A program made the translations under genes and the position numbers. The notes under the pieces were generated by a model. That model saw only the letters and a program-made list of their open reading frames with translations. It was not told where the DNA came from and searched no databases. From UBA8337 sp965221415 (GTDB lineage Bacteria; Pseudomonadota; Alphaproteobacteria; RS24), in contig OZ244887.1 of NCBI GenBank assembly GCA_965221415.1, forward strand, positions 1,364,001-1,428,000: 64,000 nt of DNA, written 5' to 3'. Below are positions 1 to 8,764 of this stretch, piece after piece (position 1 is the stretch's first letter; each line of letters starts with the position of its first letter).

Positions 1-47
1 GCAATCTCACCACGATTGGCAATCAGAATTTTGCGAATGGCAGTCAT
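1..47 (-). CDS. Biotin carboxylase subunit of an acyl-CoA carboxylase (N-terminal 15 residues only)
   Basis: Only the first codons are inside the window. They read MTAIRKILIANRGEIA, the hallmark N-terminus of the biotin carboxylase domain of acetyl-, propionyl-, methylcrotonyl- and geranyl-CoA carboxylases. The gene runs off the left edge on the minus strand. It starts 2 nt after the stop of the enoyl-CoA hydratase, so it is the last visible member of the same operon. By position it is the alpha-subunit partner (AtuF- or LiuD-like) of the carboxyltransferase at 873-2495. The substrate cannot be told from this fragment. Confidence 0.85.
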   Translation of the reverse strand, partial: MTAIRKILIANRGEI

Positions 48-49
48 AA

Positions 50-853
50 TTATTCAGGCACCCAATTTGGTTTTCGTTTTTCAAGAAACGACGCCACCCC
101 TTCGCGGCCTTCATCGCTTTTGACGCTTTGCGCGAAAGCTTCGCCCGCATAACGGATCATCGCCGTATCATCGAGCTGCTTGTTGGCTTCCAGTAGTTTT
201 TTGGTCGCGGCATTCGCCTGTGGCGCGCAGCGCCGCACGCCCGCGATAATATCGGCCAATTGCGCTTCGCCCGCGGCCATATCCTCGACCAATATATCGA
301 CCAGCCCATAATCAGCCCCTTCCACCGCGCTAAAGCGATGCCCCGTCAGCATGATACGGCGCGCTTTGATATCGCCCGTGCGCGCGACAATATAACGACC
401 TATTTGAGCTGGCACGATGCCAATCGCCGTTTCGGTGAGTGCCATGCGCGTGTCTTTCGTGGCTATCACGATATCGCCTGCCGCCGCCATGCCCAATCCA
501 CCCGCGAGCGCCGCGCCATGCAGCAAAAACACGATGACTTGCGGCATTGAGCGCACGGTCAGGAAAAACTGCCCCATTTTCGAGCTGTCTTGCACCACTT
601 CTTCATCGCTGCGGACGGCTTGGAAATTATTTTTAAAGCCCTTGAGGTCGCCGCCTGCGCAAAACACCTCGCCCTTGCCGCGCACCGTAATGCCGCGAAT
701 ATCGGTGCGAGTCGCCAGATAATCCAGCATGGTGCGCAGTTCGGTGACCAATTCATCCGACATCGCGTTGCGCGCCTCGGGGCGGTTCAACCAAATGGTC
801 GCCCAATCATGGTCTTCTTCTAGCAAAATAACGCTTGTTTCAGGTGCAGACAT
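50..853 (-). CDS. Enoyl-CoA hydratase/isomerase family protein, AtuE/LiuC-like
   Basis: A crotonase-fold protein of 267 residues. The oxyanion-hole segment FCAGGDLKGF lies near residues 65-75 and HGAALAGGLGMAAAGD near 110-125. It ends in the family tail KRKPNW. I place the start at the second in-frame ATG (853) because GAGGA lies six bases upstream of it and directly abuts the first ATG (859). In the operon it lies between a carboxyltransferase and a biotin carboxylase, the order used for 3-methylglutaconyl-CoA (leucine) or isohexenylglutaconyl-CoA (acyclic terpene) hydration. The AtuA homologue upstream favours the terpene version. That substrate assignment is inference; the hydratase family is clear. 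Confidence 0.85.
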   Translation of the reverse strand: MSAPETSVILLEEDHDWATIWLNRPEARNAMSDELVTELRTMLDYLATRTDIRGITVRGKGEVFCAGGDLKGFKNNFQAVRSDEEVVQDSSKMGQFFLTVRSMPQVIVFLLHGAALAGGLGMAAAGDIVIATKDTRMALTETAIGIVPAQIGRYIVARTGDIKARRIMLTGHRFSAVEGADYGLVDILVEDMAAGEAQLADIIAGVRRCAPQANAATKKLLEANKQLDDTAMIRYAGEAFAQSVKSDEGREGVASFLEKRKPNWVPE

Positions 854-872
854 AATCATTCCTCATTTTAGC

Positions 873-2495
873 TTACATACGGCCAACGCCAAAAGCATTC
901 GGGCGCAGCGTACGGTGTTCGCGCTCCCAAATCGTTTCCAACGTAAAGCCTAAAATTTTGCGCGTATCGCGCGGGTCTACCACACCATGGTCAAGCAAAC
1001 GACCCGATGTATAAAAAGCATCTTCTTGATTAGAAAACACCGCTTCAATCGCCGCGCGCTGCTTGGCCAAAGCTTTCATATCTGGCTCGACACCGCGCCG
1101 CTTGGCCGCATTGAGCGCCACCGTTTCCATCGTACCCGCTGCGCTTTCACCACTCATAACCCCCGTCATCGCCGCTGGCCATGAGAATAAGAAATCTGGG
1201 TCATAGCCAAACCCAGCCATGCCATAATTACCCGCCCCATAAGACGCACCAACATAGAATGTCAGCTTCGGCACGCGGATGTTTGACGCAGCTTGAATCA
1301 TTTTTGCGCCGTGCTTAATCATCCCCGCTTGCTCATATTCTGTGCCGACCATATAGCCCGTAATATTATTCAAAAAGACGAGCGGAATATCGGCTTGGTC
1401 GATGATTTGATAAAAATGCGCGCCTTTTGCCGCTTCATCTGGCCCCATCGGCCCATTATTGGCGACAATCCCAACGGGATGGCCAAATATTTTCGCCTGC
1501 ACACAGACCAGATTTGAGCCGTAACGCTTTTTGAAATCGGTGAACTCTGAGCCATCGACGATGCGGGCAATCAACTCGCGGCTATCATAGGGAATCTTAT
1601 AATCAGTCGGCACGAGACCCAGAATTTCTTCTGGTTCATAAAGCGGTTCGTCAAATTGACGCACGGGCAAAGGCACGCAATGCTCGTTCCACCCAAGCGT
1701 CGAGACCACATCGCGCATTTGGCGAATACCGTCAGCGTCATCTTCGGCCAGATATTCAATCAGCCCCGTCACACTGGCATGCATTTCACTACCGCCGAGC
1801 TGGCGTTCATCGGCAATCTCGCCAGTCGCCGCCTGCACCAACGCCGCACCGCCCAACGCCGCCATGCCATTATGTTTCACGCCCACATTATAATCCGACA
1901 TGCCGGGCATATAAGCCCCGCCCGCCGTCGAAGGCCCATGCAGCACTGTCATGGTTGGCACGCCAGCCGCACTCAATCGACCCAATGTGCAAAACACGCC
2001 GCCGCCATGCGCCCATAATTCAACCTTATATTGCATGAGGTTTGCGCCCGCGCTCTCAACCAAATGGATGAAGGGCAATTTGTTTTTCAACGCCATTTTC
2101 ATGGCTTCGAGATTTTTACGAAAGCCCATTTCAGTCGCCGCACCCGCATTGATGCCGCTATCATCGACCGCCACCATGCAACGAACACCGCTTACATAAC
2201 CGATACCCGCCAGCAAAGAACCGCCCGGAATAGACGTTTCGCGGTCGGGGTCGTCGACGCAATAGCTCGCCATATTATAAAGCGGCAAATAGGGCATACC
2301 CGCATCAAGCAATTGCGCCAGTCGGTCGCGGGGGGTCAGTTGACCGCGCTCTTCAAATCGAGGGCGACGCTTTTCAGACGCTGCCTCGGCGCGCGCTTCG
2401 AGCATTCGCAAATGGGTAATTTTCTCAAGCTGATCCTGACGGTTTTTCGCATACGCCTCAGCTTTAACGTCTAGTTTCGATTCAAACACCGGCAT
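873..2495 (-). CDS. atuC: Acyl-CoA carboxylase carboxyltransferase (beta) subunit, probable geranyl-CoA carboxylase AtuC-like
   Basis: A 540-residue carboxyltransferase of the methylcrotonyl/geranyl-CoA carboxylase beta family. Visible signatures include HLVESAGANL, GPSTAGGAYMPGMSDY (acyl-CoA binding), ALGGAALVQAATGE and the C-terminal biotin-site segment SYGAGNYGMAGFGYDP with MSGESAAGTM. Length agrees with AtuC and LiuB (about 535-540). The start ATG shares one base with the stop of the AtuA-like gene (TAATG), so translation is coupled. It should act with the biotin carboxylase running off the left edge to carboxylate a 3-methyl-branched enoyl-CoA. Geranyl-CoA is preferred over methylcrotonyl-CoA only because of the adjacent AtuA homologue. 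Confidence 0.85.
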   Translation of the reverse strand: MPVFESKLDVKAEAYAKNRQDQLEKITHLRMLEARAEAASEKRRPRFEERGQLTPRDRLAQLLDAGMPYLPLYNMASYCVDDPDRETSIPGGSLLAGIGYVSGVRCMVAVDDSGINAGAATEMGFRKNLEAMKMALKNKLPFIHLVESAGANLMQYKVELWAHGGGVFCTLGRLSAAGVPTMTVLHGPSTAGGAYMPGMSDYNVGVKHNGMAALGGAALVQAATGEIADERQLGGSEMHASVTGLIEYLAEDDADGIRQMRDVVSTLGWNEHCVPLPVRQFDEPLYEPEEILGLVPTDYKIPYDSRELIARIVDGSEFTDFKKRYGSNLVCVQAKIFGHPVGIVANNGPMGPDEAAKGAHFYQIIDQADIPLVFLNNITGYMVGTEYEQAGMIKHGAKMIQAASNIRVPKLTFYVGASYGAGNYGMAGFGYDPDFLFSWPAAMTGVMSGESAAGTMETVALNAAKRRGVEPDMKALAKQRAAIEAVFSNQEDAFYTSGRLLDHGVVDPRDTRKILGFTLETIWEREHRTLRPNAFGVGRM

Positions 2496-4270
2496 TATAG
2501 GGACTCCGCAAGATGGGCAGGAATAGCAATCGGATGGTCGAGCAAGATTTGCGCATACGCCTTGCCCTGAGGGTCATTGCGCAGCGAAGCCGTGCCGCCG
2601 CCACCCAAAGCCTCTTCGAGTAGAATATTCATAGCATGGCAGCCGGGCAAATAAAATCTCTGAAGCGCGCTGCCCTCGGCCATAAAATGTCCAAATCGCG
2701 TGCGAATAGTGGTCTCATCGAGGCTAGCCCAAATATACGGCACATAAGCCCCATCGCGCGCGATAATACCGATATTGGCCTTATCGCCCTTATCGCCAGA
2801 GCGTCCCCACGCCAGTTTCACCAAAGGCACGTCCACCATATCCGTATCCATGTCGGGCGCGGGCGGGACGACCGCTTGCGCCGATGATGGGGGGGCGCTG
2901 ACTTCGGCCTCGGCAAAATCGCTCACCGTCCCATCGACCTCAATTTTAATGCTGACATCGTCTTTGGGCAGCAAAAACGAGAACAAACGTATCACAGGCG
3001 ATGGCTTCGGGCGTGAGCCTGCAAAAATCGACAAGCCCGCCGGCGTGGCAAGCCCTAGCCCGCTAATTTCTTTCAGCAAGGCGCCCACCCCCGCCTGACT
3101 TTCATGCTTGGCGGCTATTTTGAGTACGACTTCGCGCGCGGCGTTCATTTCGCCAAACTGACTATCCGCGCCGATGACTTCGACGCTGGTCTCGTCATAA
3201 TCTGGCAGATTATGCGCCCGCAGCACATGACGCGCCCGTGCAAACGCCGCTTTAGCGAAGCTTTCCGCTTTGGCTGGCGCATCCAACCCGACAAAGCTCA
3301 TCAATGTGCCCGCCCGAAAGCCGTCCGCATATGTCGCGCAGACTTTGTAGTGGCTGGGCGGCTGATGGCCTTTGGCATGCGCCACGCGGACGCAATTCTG
3401 GTCAGTTTGTTCGATGGTTACTTCTGAAAAATCGCACGTGACATCGGGTAATAAATAGGCTTGCGGGTCGCCGGTTTCATAGAGCATCTGCTCCGACACC
3501 GTCCCGACATTGACCACGCCGCTGGTGCCGTCTGGTTTTGAGCAAACGAATACGCCATCCGCGTCGATATCGACAAACGGATAGCCGATATCGGCGATAT
3601 CGCCCGCGTCTTGCCAATCGGTGAAATTGCCGCCCGAGGCTTGCGGCCCACATTCGATAATATGCCCCGCCAATGAGCCACCCGCTAATCTGTCCAACTC
3701 GTCGGGCTGCCAACCAAACGCATGGATGCACGCCCCCAATGTGACCGCGCTATCGACACTGCGTCCCGTGATGACGATATCAGCGCCTGCATCGAGCGCT
3801 TTGGCGACGGGGAAGCCGCCGAGATAGGCGTTCACGCTGGCTAGGTTTTCGGGGTCGGGGCAATCGGCACCCGAAAACATGTCCTTGTGCGACGCCATCG
3901 CATCGCGCTTGTCGAGCAAATCATCGCCGCTAATGACCGCGACTTTCAGGCTCAGTCCCGCCTCGATAATTAGCTGACGCGCCGCTTCGCCGCACGCTTG
4001 CGGATTAACGCCGCCCGCATTGGTCAAGATTTTGACGTTCTTCTCGGCAATCTCGCGCAGGTTTGGTTTGAGGACACCCGTGATGAAGTCGGTTGCGTAG
4101 CCGCCATCGGGACGCGATGCTCGGGCGCGCGCCATAATCGACATGGTAATCTCGGCGAGGAAATCATAGACGAGATAGTCCATTCCCTCGACTTGTAATA
4201 GCTGTGGGGTTGCCATCATGCTTTCGCCCCAATATCCGCTTGCGCCGCCGATTCTTATTGTTTCTTTCAT
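2495..4270 (-). CDS. atuA: Acyclic terpene utilisation AtuA-like protein (DUF1446)
   Basis: A 591-residue protein matching the AtuA/DUF1446 family in length and motifs. The N-terminus carries GGASGYWGES, followed by EGMDYLVYDFLAE, ITMSIMARARA, NAGGVNP, DIVITGRSVDSAV and the C-terminal KLAWGRSGDKGDKANIGIIAR, which belongs to the AtuA C-terminal domain. AtuA is required for growth on citronellol and geraniol in Pseudomonas, but its exact reaction is not established. It is the first gene of the minus-strand operon and is translationally coupled to the carboxyltransferase. The 52-bp gap to the divergent acyl-CoA dehydrogenase must hold both promoters. DUF1446 proteins also occur in other degradative clusters, so the pathway is likely but not certain. 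Confidence 0.85.
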   Translation of the reverse strand: MKETIRIGGASGYWGESMMATPQLLQVEGMDYLVYDFLAEITMSIMARARASRPDGGYATDFITGVLKPNLREIAEKNVKILTNAGGVNPQACGEAARQLIIEAGLSLKVAVISGDDLLDKRDAMASHKDMFSGADCPDPENLASVNAYLGGFPVAKALDAGADIVITGRSVDSAVTLGACIHAFGWQPDELDRLAGGSLAGHIIECGPQASGGNFTDWQDAGDIADIGYPFVDIDADGVFVCSKPDGTSGVVNVGTVSEQMLYETGDPQAYLLPDVTCDFSEVTIEQTDQNCVRVAHAKGHQPPSHYKVCATYADGFRAGTLMSFVGLDAPAKAESFAKAAFARARHVLRAHNLPDYDETSVEVIGADSQFGEMNAAREVVLKIAAKHESQAGVGALLKEISGLGLATPAGLSIFAGSRPKPSPVIRLFSFLLPKDDVSIKIEVDGTVSDFAEAEVSAPPSSAQAVVPPAPDMDTDMVDVPLVKLAWGRSGDKGDKANIGIIARDGAYVPYIWASLDETTIRTRFGHFMAEGSALQRFYLPGCHAMNILLEEALGGGGTASLRNDPQGKAYAQILLDHPIAIPAHLAESL

Positions 4271-4322
4271 AGCCAGATACTACCTTGCAGGCGTGCTTTG
4301 TAAAGATGGAGAGGAATAAATC

Positions 4323-5465
4323 ATGCTGAACCCGTTTTTGACCGAAGAACGCAAGGCGTTTCAAGATAGCATCGCGCGCTTTATGGAAGCCGAAGTGTGG
4401 CCTCATGTGGACGCGTGGGACGAGGAAGGCGCGTATCCTCACGAGATTAACGAGAAAATCTGCCAGTTGGGAGTTTATGGGTTTGGTATTCCGGAAGAAT
4501 ATGGCGGGCTAGGTTTCGAAGATGTGCATATGCGTAAAGCCAGCGGCATCGAGATGGGACGCTCGTCGGCGGGCGGCGTGATGGCGAGCGTCGGGTCGCG
4601 GTCGATTATGCTCAAACCCCTGACCGAGCTAGCCAGCGAAGAGATTAAGAATCGCGCTTTGCCGCAATTACTGTCGGGCAAGAAAGGCGGCGCGCTAGGG
4701 GTTACCGAGCCGGGGGGCGGGTCGGACGTGGCGCGCATCAAAACCACCGCACGGCGCGATGGCGACGATTACATCCTGAACGGGCAAAAGATGTTCATCA
4801 CAGGCGGTATGCAAGCGAGCTATTTTGTGATTGCAGCACGCACGGGCGGCGAAGGCATGGGAGGCATTTCGCTGTTTTTTGTCGATGCCGATACGGATGG
4901 TTTCACGCGCACGCCAATTGAACGCAAAATGGGCTGGTGGTCATCAGACACGGCGACGCTATATTTTGACAACTGCCGCGTTCCCGCGTCGCATCTGATG
5001 GGCGAAGAGAACAAAGGCTTCTACGCGATAATGGATAATTTTAATTTCGAACGCATCTGGATGACATCGCAAATGTGCGGCATGTCAATGCGCCTGTTCG
5101 AAGAGTGCGTGACATACGCACGCGAGCGCGAAACTTTCGGCGAGAAGCTGATAAGCCATCAGGTTATTCGCCACAAATTGGCGGACATGTCTGCGCGGAT
5201 TGACGCAATGGACGCGTATCTGAATCAGGTTTGCGAGATAATGAACACGTCCGACCGTCCCGTTGCGGAGATATCTAAGTTGAAGTTTTTCTGCTCGACG
5301 AATCTGGAATGGATTGCTTCCGCCGCGATGCAGATTATGGGCGGCGCGGGCTATTTGCGGGGCAATGCCGTTGAACGGATTTACCGCGAGGTTAAAGTTA
5401 TGGCGATTGGTGGCGGTTCAGAAGAGGTTATGCGCGACCTCGCGGCTAAGCAGCTTGGTTTGTGA
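4323..5465 (+). CDS. Acyl-CoA dehydrogenase, AtuD/citronellyl-CoA dehydrogenase-like
   Basis: A 380-residue FAD-dependent acyl-CoA dehydrogenase. The family signatures are GALGVTEPGGGSD (residues about 120-133), GQKMFITGG, ERIWMTSQMCGMSM, QIMGGAGYLRGNAVERIYRE and GGGSEEVMRDL near the C-terminus. A strong ribosome site (GGAGAGGA) precedes the ATG by eight bases. It is transcribed divergently from the AtuA/AtuC/AtuE-like operon. In the Atu pathway this enzyme would desaturate citronellyl-CoA to geranyl-CoA, the carboxylase substrate. AtuD of Pseudomonas is of similar length (about 385). An isovaleryl-CoA-type role is the alternative. Confidence 0.82.
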   Translation: MLNPFLTEERKAFQDSIARFMEAEVWPHVDAWDEEGAYPHEINEKICQLGVYGFGIPEEYGGLGFEDVHMRKASGIEMGRSSAGGVMASVGSRSIMLKPLTELASEEIKNRALPQLLSGKKGGALGVTEPGGGSDVARIKTTARRDGDDYILNGQKMFITGGMQASYFVIAARTGGEGMGGISLFFVDADTDGFTRTPIERKMGWWSSDTATLYFDNCRVPASHLMGEENKGFYAIMDNFNFERIWMTSQMCGMSMRLFEECVTYARERETFGEKLISHQVIRHKLADMSARIDAMDAYLNQVCEIMNTSDRPVAEISKLKFFCSTNLEWIASAAMQIMGGAGYLRGNAVERIYREVKVMAIGGGSEEVMRDLAAKQLGL

Positions 5466-5473
5466 AAATGAAT

Positions 5474-5495
5474 CTATAAAGGTAGACCGATTCGC
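5474..5495. repeat. 22-bp dispersed repeat, copy 1
   Basis: CTATAAAGGTAGACCGATTC (plus GC) just after the acyl-CoA dehydrogenase stop. Near-identical 22-mers lie at 10539-10560 and, more diverged, 47124-47145. All three mark edges of accessory segments. The rest of the 216-bp gap before 5682 shows no gene; it carries a GAGGAA ribosome site for the next ORF. Confidence 0.6.
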
Positions 5496-5681
5496 CATAT
5501 AAGTAGTTAGTGAACTAAAATTATATCCCTACCCCATAGTCCTAAGCTATCCAAAAAATCAGCCAACGCAGCATCGCGTGCAACGCGAAGTCGGCCAGCG
5601 CAACAAAGTATTGCGCGACAACCGTGCAAGAACGGTTTATTCTATCAGCACGAAAAACAAAAGCGGCGATAAGCCGAGGAA

Positions 5682-8513
5682 ATGATGGCAAACTATCCAA
5701 AAGGTTCTGTATGGCGCAGGTGGGATTTGCACGTGCATGCGCCAGAAACAAAGTTGGCTGACCAGTATAAAGGCTATGATGACAATCTTGCCGAGTTTGT
5801 AAGACGCATAGAAGAATGTGCAGTCGATGTCATCGGTATAACTGATTATTTCAGCATTGATGGCTATGTGACATTTGTCGAAAAATTCAAGAATCTTTAC
5901 CCTAAGTCTCGAAAAGTAATTTTTGCGAATGTGGAATTCAGATTATCCGAGACAATTGGCAAATCTGGGACTCACCCCGATTTGCACATTATATTTGATA
6001 TCAGCAAATCAGGCTGTTCAGTTGATGACGTCCGCGAGTTTCTTGATAAGCTAGTATTGTATGAGAAGGGGAAGGATGGCAAGCTACAGTATTGTTCGTC
6101 CCTTAAAACCGAGGCAGATTTTAAAGCAGCTAGCGTTTCAAAAAGAGATATCTTGGCCGCGCTTGAAGCAAATTTCGGCGAGAAAAAACCATATTTAATT
6201 GCTTTCCCTGCCAATAATGATGGAATTAGAAGTACTATTAATTCGCCGAGAAATCGCCGTATTTCCGATGAGTTGGACAGAAATAGCGATTTGTTTTTCG
6301 GAAAAACGGAAAACAGGGATTATTTCTTGCGTTCGGACAGGTACGAGAGTGGTATTTCAAAAGCCAAGCCAGTCGTGTTTGGTAGCGATGCCCATTCTTT
6401 TGAAGATTTGGAACGCATTGATAATCAGCAAGAAGGCTTTGAGGTCACTTGGATTAAAGCCGACCCGACTTTTGAAGGGCTGAAGCAAATATTGTTCGAG
6501 CCTGACGAGAGGGTTTGGATTGGTTCGCAGCCGCGCGAAAAACGCGAACCGAGCCGAATTATCACAAAATTGAAAACCGAAAACAGACCAGAATGGCTCG
6601 ATTGGCAAAATGAGGTTGAATTGAATTCTGGTCTCGTTTGCATTATCGGAAATAAGGGCAGCGGGAAGACGGGTTTGTTGGATGTCATTGCCAGTGCTGC
6701 TGGTGGTATTGCCCCCGACAGTGATGGCTCTTTCATTAAAAAAGTAAAGGACATCCTTGCAGAGAGAGAAACCAAGGCTTCCTTGTCTTGGCAAAATGGT
6801 GACGGTGGCGAGATGGTTTCAGTAGCCAACCAAGAAGACAATGATGACGAAAAAGTGACTTACCTAACCCAGCAATTTGTTGAGGAGCTATGTGCTGTAG
6901 ACACAGACAACAAGAAGCTTAGTGATGAAATCGAGAGAGTCGTCTTTGAGAAAATTCCCGAAGAAGAAAGGCTTAGAAGTAGCAATTTTGAGGGTTTGCG
7001 AGACAAAAAGTTGGGTCGCGTTATCCAGTCTAGGGATGAGAGGCACAATGAACTTACTGAGCATATAAAATCTTGGTGCGAACTGCAGCAAAAACTCCAG
7101 AATATGCCAGAAATGAAGGGGAAGCTGGCGCGGCACAAAAAAGAATTGAAAGACATTGAAATGCCGCAAGCAGGTGCGACAGATATGCAGGTTGTATCAG
7201 ATGAAATTGAGCGTCTCACCGAATCCGAGGCTAATCTTTCGCGCGAAATTGGTGAGATAAACAGTCAGCTTAGCGAACTAGATGAGATATGTGCGACCGT
7301 TGAAGGTCAACTTAGGAAAAACGAAAAATTCTTCGAGCAAATTTCGAACAGATTAGATCCTTTTGGCTTGCCGCCTGAAGAAATTGCTCAATTCAAATTG
7401 AGCTTCGTTGGAGACCCGCTCAAGGTTCTCTCAAAGAAACAAAAGGAACTAGAAGCTAAAGTGCTTGAAAAAACTGGCCAACCCGATGCCCAAACGGAGG
7501 AAACTCTCACTGGTGTGAGAAAAATTCTCTCTGAAAAAAGGGATAAACTAAAAATCGACAAAGCTCTGGAGCAGAGCATAGAAGAAAAAGTGAAATTAAA
7601 AAATAAAACGAAATCAAAAATTAAAAAACTAAAGGATGAAATAGAGGACATTGAGAAAGAGGACAAAAAGCTGCCTGCTATTAAAGAAGGCCTACTTGCT
7701 GCCTATATTTCTCTTTTTGAGACTTACGGAGACGAAGAAGCGGTAGATGAAGACCTCTATAGTTCTTTGAAGACCGAAATTGGTGTTAAAAATAGTCGCT
7801 TTGAGGTCAACATTGTGAGAACTACGGGCACTTCGGATTGGTCGGAAGGTTTGCTTTCAATGCTTGACCTGCGCTCGGCAAAGGATGAAGCTGAGGCCAT
7901 TGAAACCCATGCTGCTACATTGGAAAAGTTGTGGCAGAACGGCGGTAATGCTTCGGATTTAAGGGAAAAAATATGGGGTTTAATAGAGGAAGCTAAAGCG
8001 GCTTCATACGATGGGCTAAATGGAAAACTAAAAACTCAATCTAGCTACGAAAAATTCCTTTCTGCATTGTTGAGTCTTTCCCATATTTCTGTCAGTTATA
8101 GCCTCAAATATGATGAACTGCCCCTTGAGAGCATGTCACCCGGCACGAAAGGGTTGGCACTGATGATTTTATATCTTCAACTCAATGAACATGACCGAAG
8201 GCCGCTTCTAGTAGACCAGCCAGAAGAGAATCTTGATAACGAGTCGATTTACGATAATCTTAGGGCGTTTTTCCGCGAGGCAAAAAAGCGGCGACAAATA
8301 ATCATGGTTACACACAACCCTAATCTTGTCGTCAATACGGATGCAGACCAAGTTATCGTTACCAAAATTGAACAAAGTGAATCTGGTAATCCACCAACAT
8401 TATCGTTTAGTTCAGGAGCAATTGAGAACCCTGCGATTAGAGAGAAAATTTGTAAAATCTTGGAAGGTGGAACTGATGCATTCAAAACACGAGAAAACCG
8501 ATACGAACTATAA
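5682..8513 (+). CDS. PHP-domain / SMC-like ATPase fusion (TrlF family, Ppl-type defence candidate)
   Basis: A 943-residue fusion. Residues 15-25 carry the PHP metal motif DLHVHAPE (H17, H19), followed by VIGITDY, a later DLHII and FGSDAHSFEDL, so a metal-dependent phosphoesterase domain spans roughly residues 10-290. From about residue 320 an ATPase begins with a Walker A motif, GNKGSGKT. Residues 420-700 are rich in K/E heptads, predicting a long coiled coil. The C-terminal half has an ABC/SMC-like signature (SMSPGTKGLALM) and a Walker B, LLVDQPEENLDN, near residue 840, then MVTHNPNLV. This architecture matches the TrlF-type proteins and the single-gene Ppl antiphage system (PHP + SMC-like ATPase). 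The gene is AT-rich against its neighbours, which suggests horizontal acquisition. Defence activity is inferred from architecture alone. Confidence 0.82.
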   Translation: MMANYPKGSVWRRWDLHVHAPETKLADQYKGYDDNLAEFVRRIEECAVDVIGITDYFSIDGYVTFVEKFKNLYPKSRKVIFANVEFRLSETIGKSGTHPDLHIIFDISKSGCSVDDVREFLDKLVLYEKGKDGKLQYCSSLKTEADFKAASVSKRDILAALEANFGEKKPYLIAFPANNDGIRSTINSPRNRRISDELDRNSDLFFGKTENRDYFLRSDRYESGISKAKPVVFGSDAHSFEDLERIDNQQEGFEVTWIKADPTFEGLKQILFEPDERVWIGSQPREKREPSRIITKLKTENRPEWLDWQNEVELNSGLVCIIGNKGSGKTGLLDVIASAAGGIAPDSDGSFIKKVKDILAERETKASLSWQNGDGGEMVSVANQEDNDDEKVTYLTQQFVEELCAVDTDNKKLSDEIERVVFEKIPEEERLRSSNFEGLRDKKLGRVIQSRDERHNELTEHIKSWCELQQKLQNMPEMKGKLARHKKELKDIEMPQAGATDMQVVSDEIERLTESEANLSREIGEINSQLSELDEICATVEGQLRKNEKFFEQISNRLDPFGLPPEEIAQFKLSFVGDPLKVLSKKQKELEAKVLEKTGQPDAQTEETLTGVRKILSEKRDKLKIDKALEQSIEEKVKLKNKTKSKIKKLKDEIEDIEKEDKKLPAIKEGLLAAYISLFETYGDEEAVDEDLYSSLKTEIGVKNSRFEVNIVRTTGTSDWSEGLLSMLDLRSAKDEAEAIETHAATLEKLWQNGGNASDLREKIWGLIEEAKAASYDGLNGKLKTQSSYEKFLSALLSLSHISVSYSLKYDELPLESMSPGTKGLALMILYLQLNEHDRRPLLVDQPEENLDNESIYDNLRAFFREAKKRRQIIMVTHNPNLVVNTDADQVIVTKIEQSESGNPPTLSFSSGAIENPAIREKICKILEGGTDAFKTRENRYEL

Positions 8514-8578
8514 CCTCACCTAAAGCGTTGCCGACTTGGAGGCTTCGCCCCCTGCGCTGGCACAAAGCGCACCTAATC

Positions 8579-8595
8579 CCCCCTTGCAAAGGGGG
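8579..8595. repeat. Short perfect hairpin preceding RNA element copy A
   Basis: CCCCCTT and AAGGGGG pair around GCA. The same hairpin occurs at 16165-16179, and in both places the gap to the start of the structured RNA element is 24 nt, so it belongs to the repeated unit. It is followed by a pyrimidine-rich stretch and could end transcription of the upstream gene. Confidence 0.6.
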
Positions 8596-8619
8596 TCGGC
8601 TTTCCTTAGTCTTTCCTCT

Positions 8620-8725
8620 GTCAAATCTACTATAAACAGCCCCCGTCGGGTTGCCTGCCAAATATAAAACCGCTTGCGGAAACAGGTGGGATTCATTCTT
8701 TGTAGTGGATTTGACACAGCCCGGC
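8620..8725 (+). ncRNA. Structured RNA element, copy A (pseudoknot leader upstream of HEPN-like gene)
   Basis: Helix A: 8620-8636 pairs with 8699-8715, 17 of 17 positions including three G-U or U-G pairs. An 8-nt linker follows. Strand B GUCGGGUU (8645-8652) pairs with AGCCCGGC (8718-8725) beyond helix A, so B crosses A: a pseudoknot. Between them lies helix C (8654-8659 with 8685-8690), enclosing the internal loop AAAUAUAAAA / AAACA and helix D (CCGC-TT-GCGG, 8670-8679). The start codon of the HEPN-like gene is 40 nt beyond the element. A downstream hairpin (GGCAC / GUGCU) overlaps the last bases of strand B and could compete with it. The same architecture recurs in five other copies. Confidence 0.72.
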
Positions 8726-8764
8726 ACTCCGCCGTGCTGCGTCGAGCATTGGGGAGGATTTGAC

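Noticed and set aside
8645..8690. Cobalamin riboswitch: GTCGGGTTGCCTGCC resembles a B12 box
   Set aside because: The B12 box would be at the 3' end of a much longer element. The other conserved cobalamin boxes are missing, and the downstream genes have no link to cobalamin.
8620..8725. Retron msr-msd or a classical type III toxin-antitoxin repeat
   Set aside because: No reverse transcriptase is present, and there are no short tandem antitoxin repeats followed by a ToxN-like gene. Topology is similar only in having a pseudoknot.
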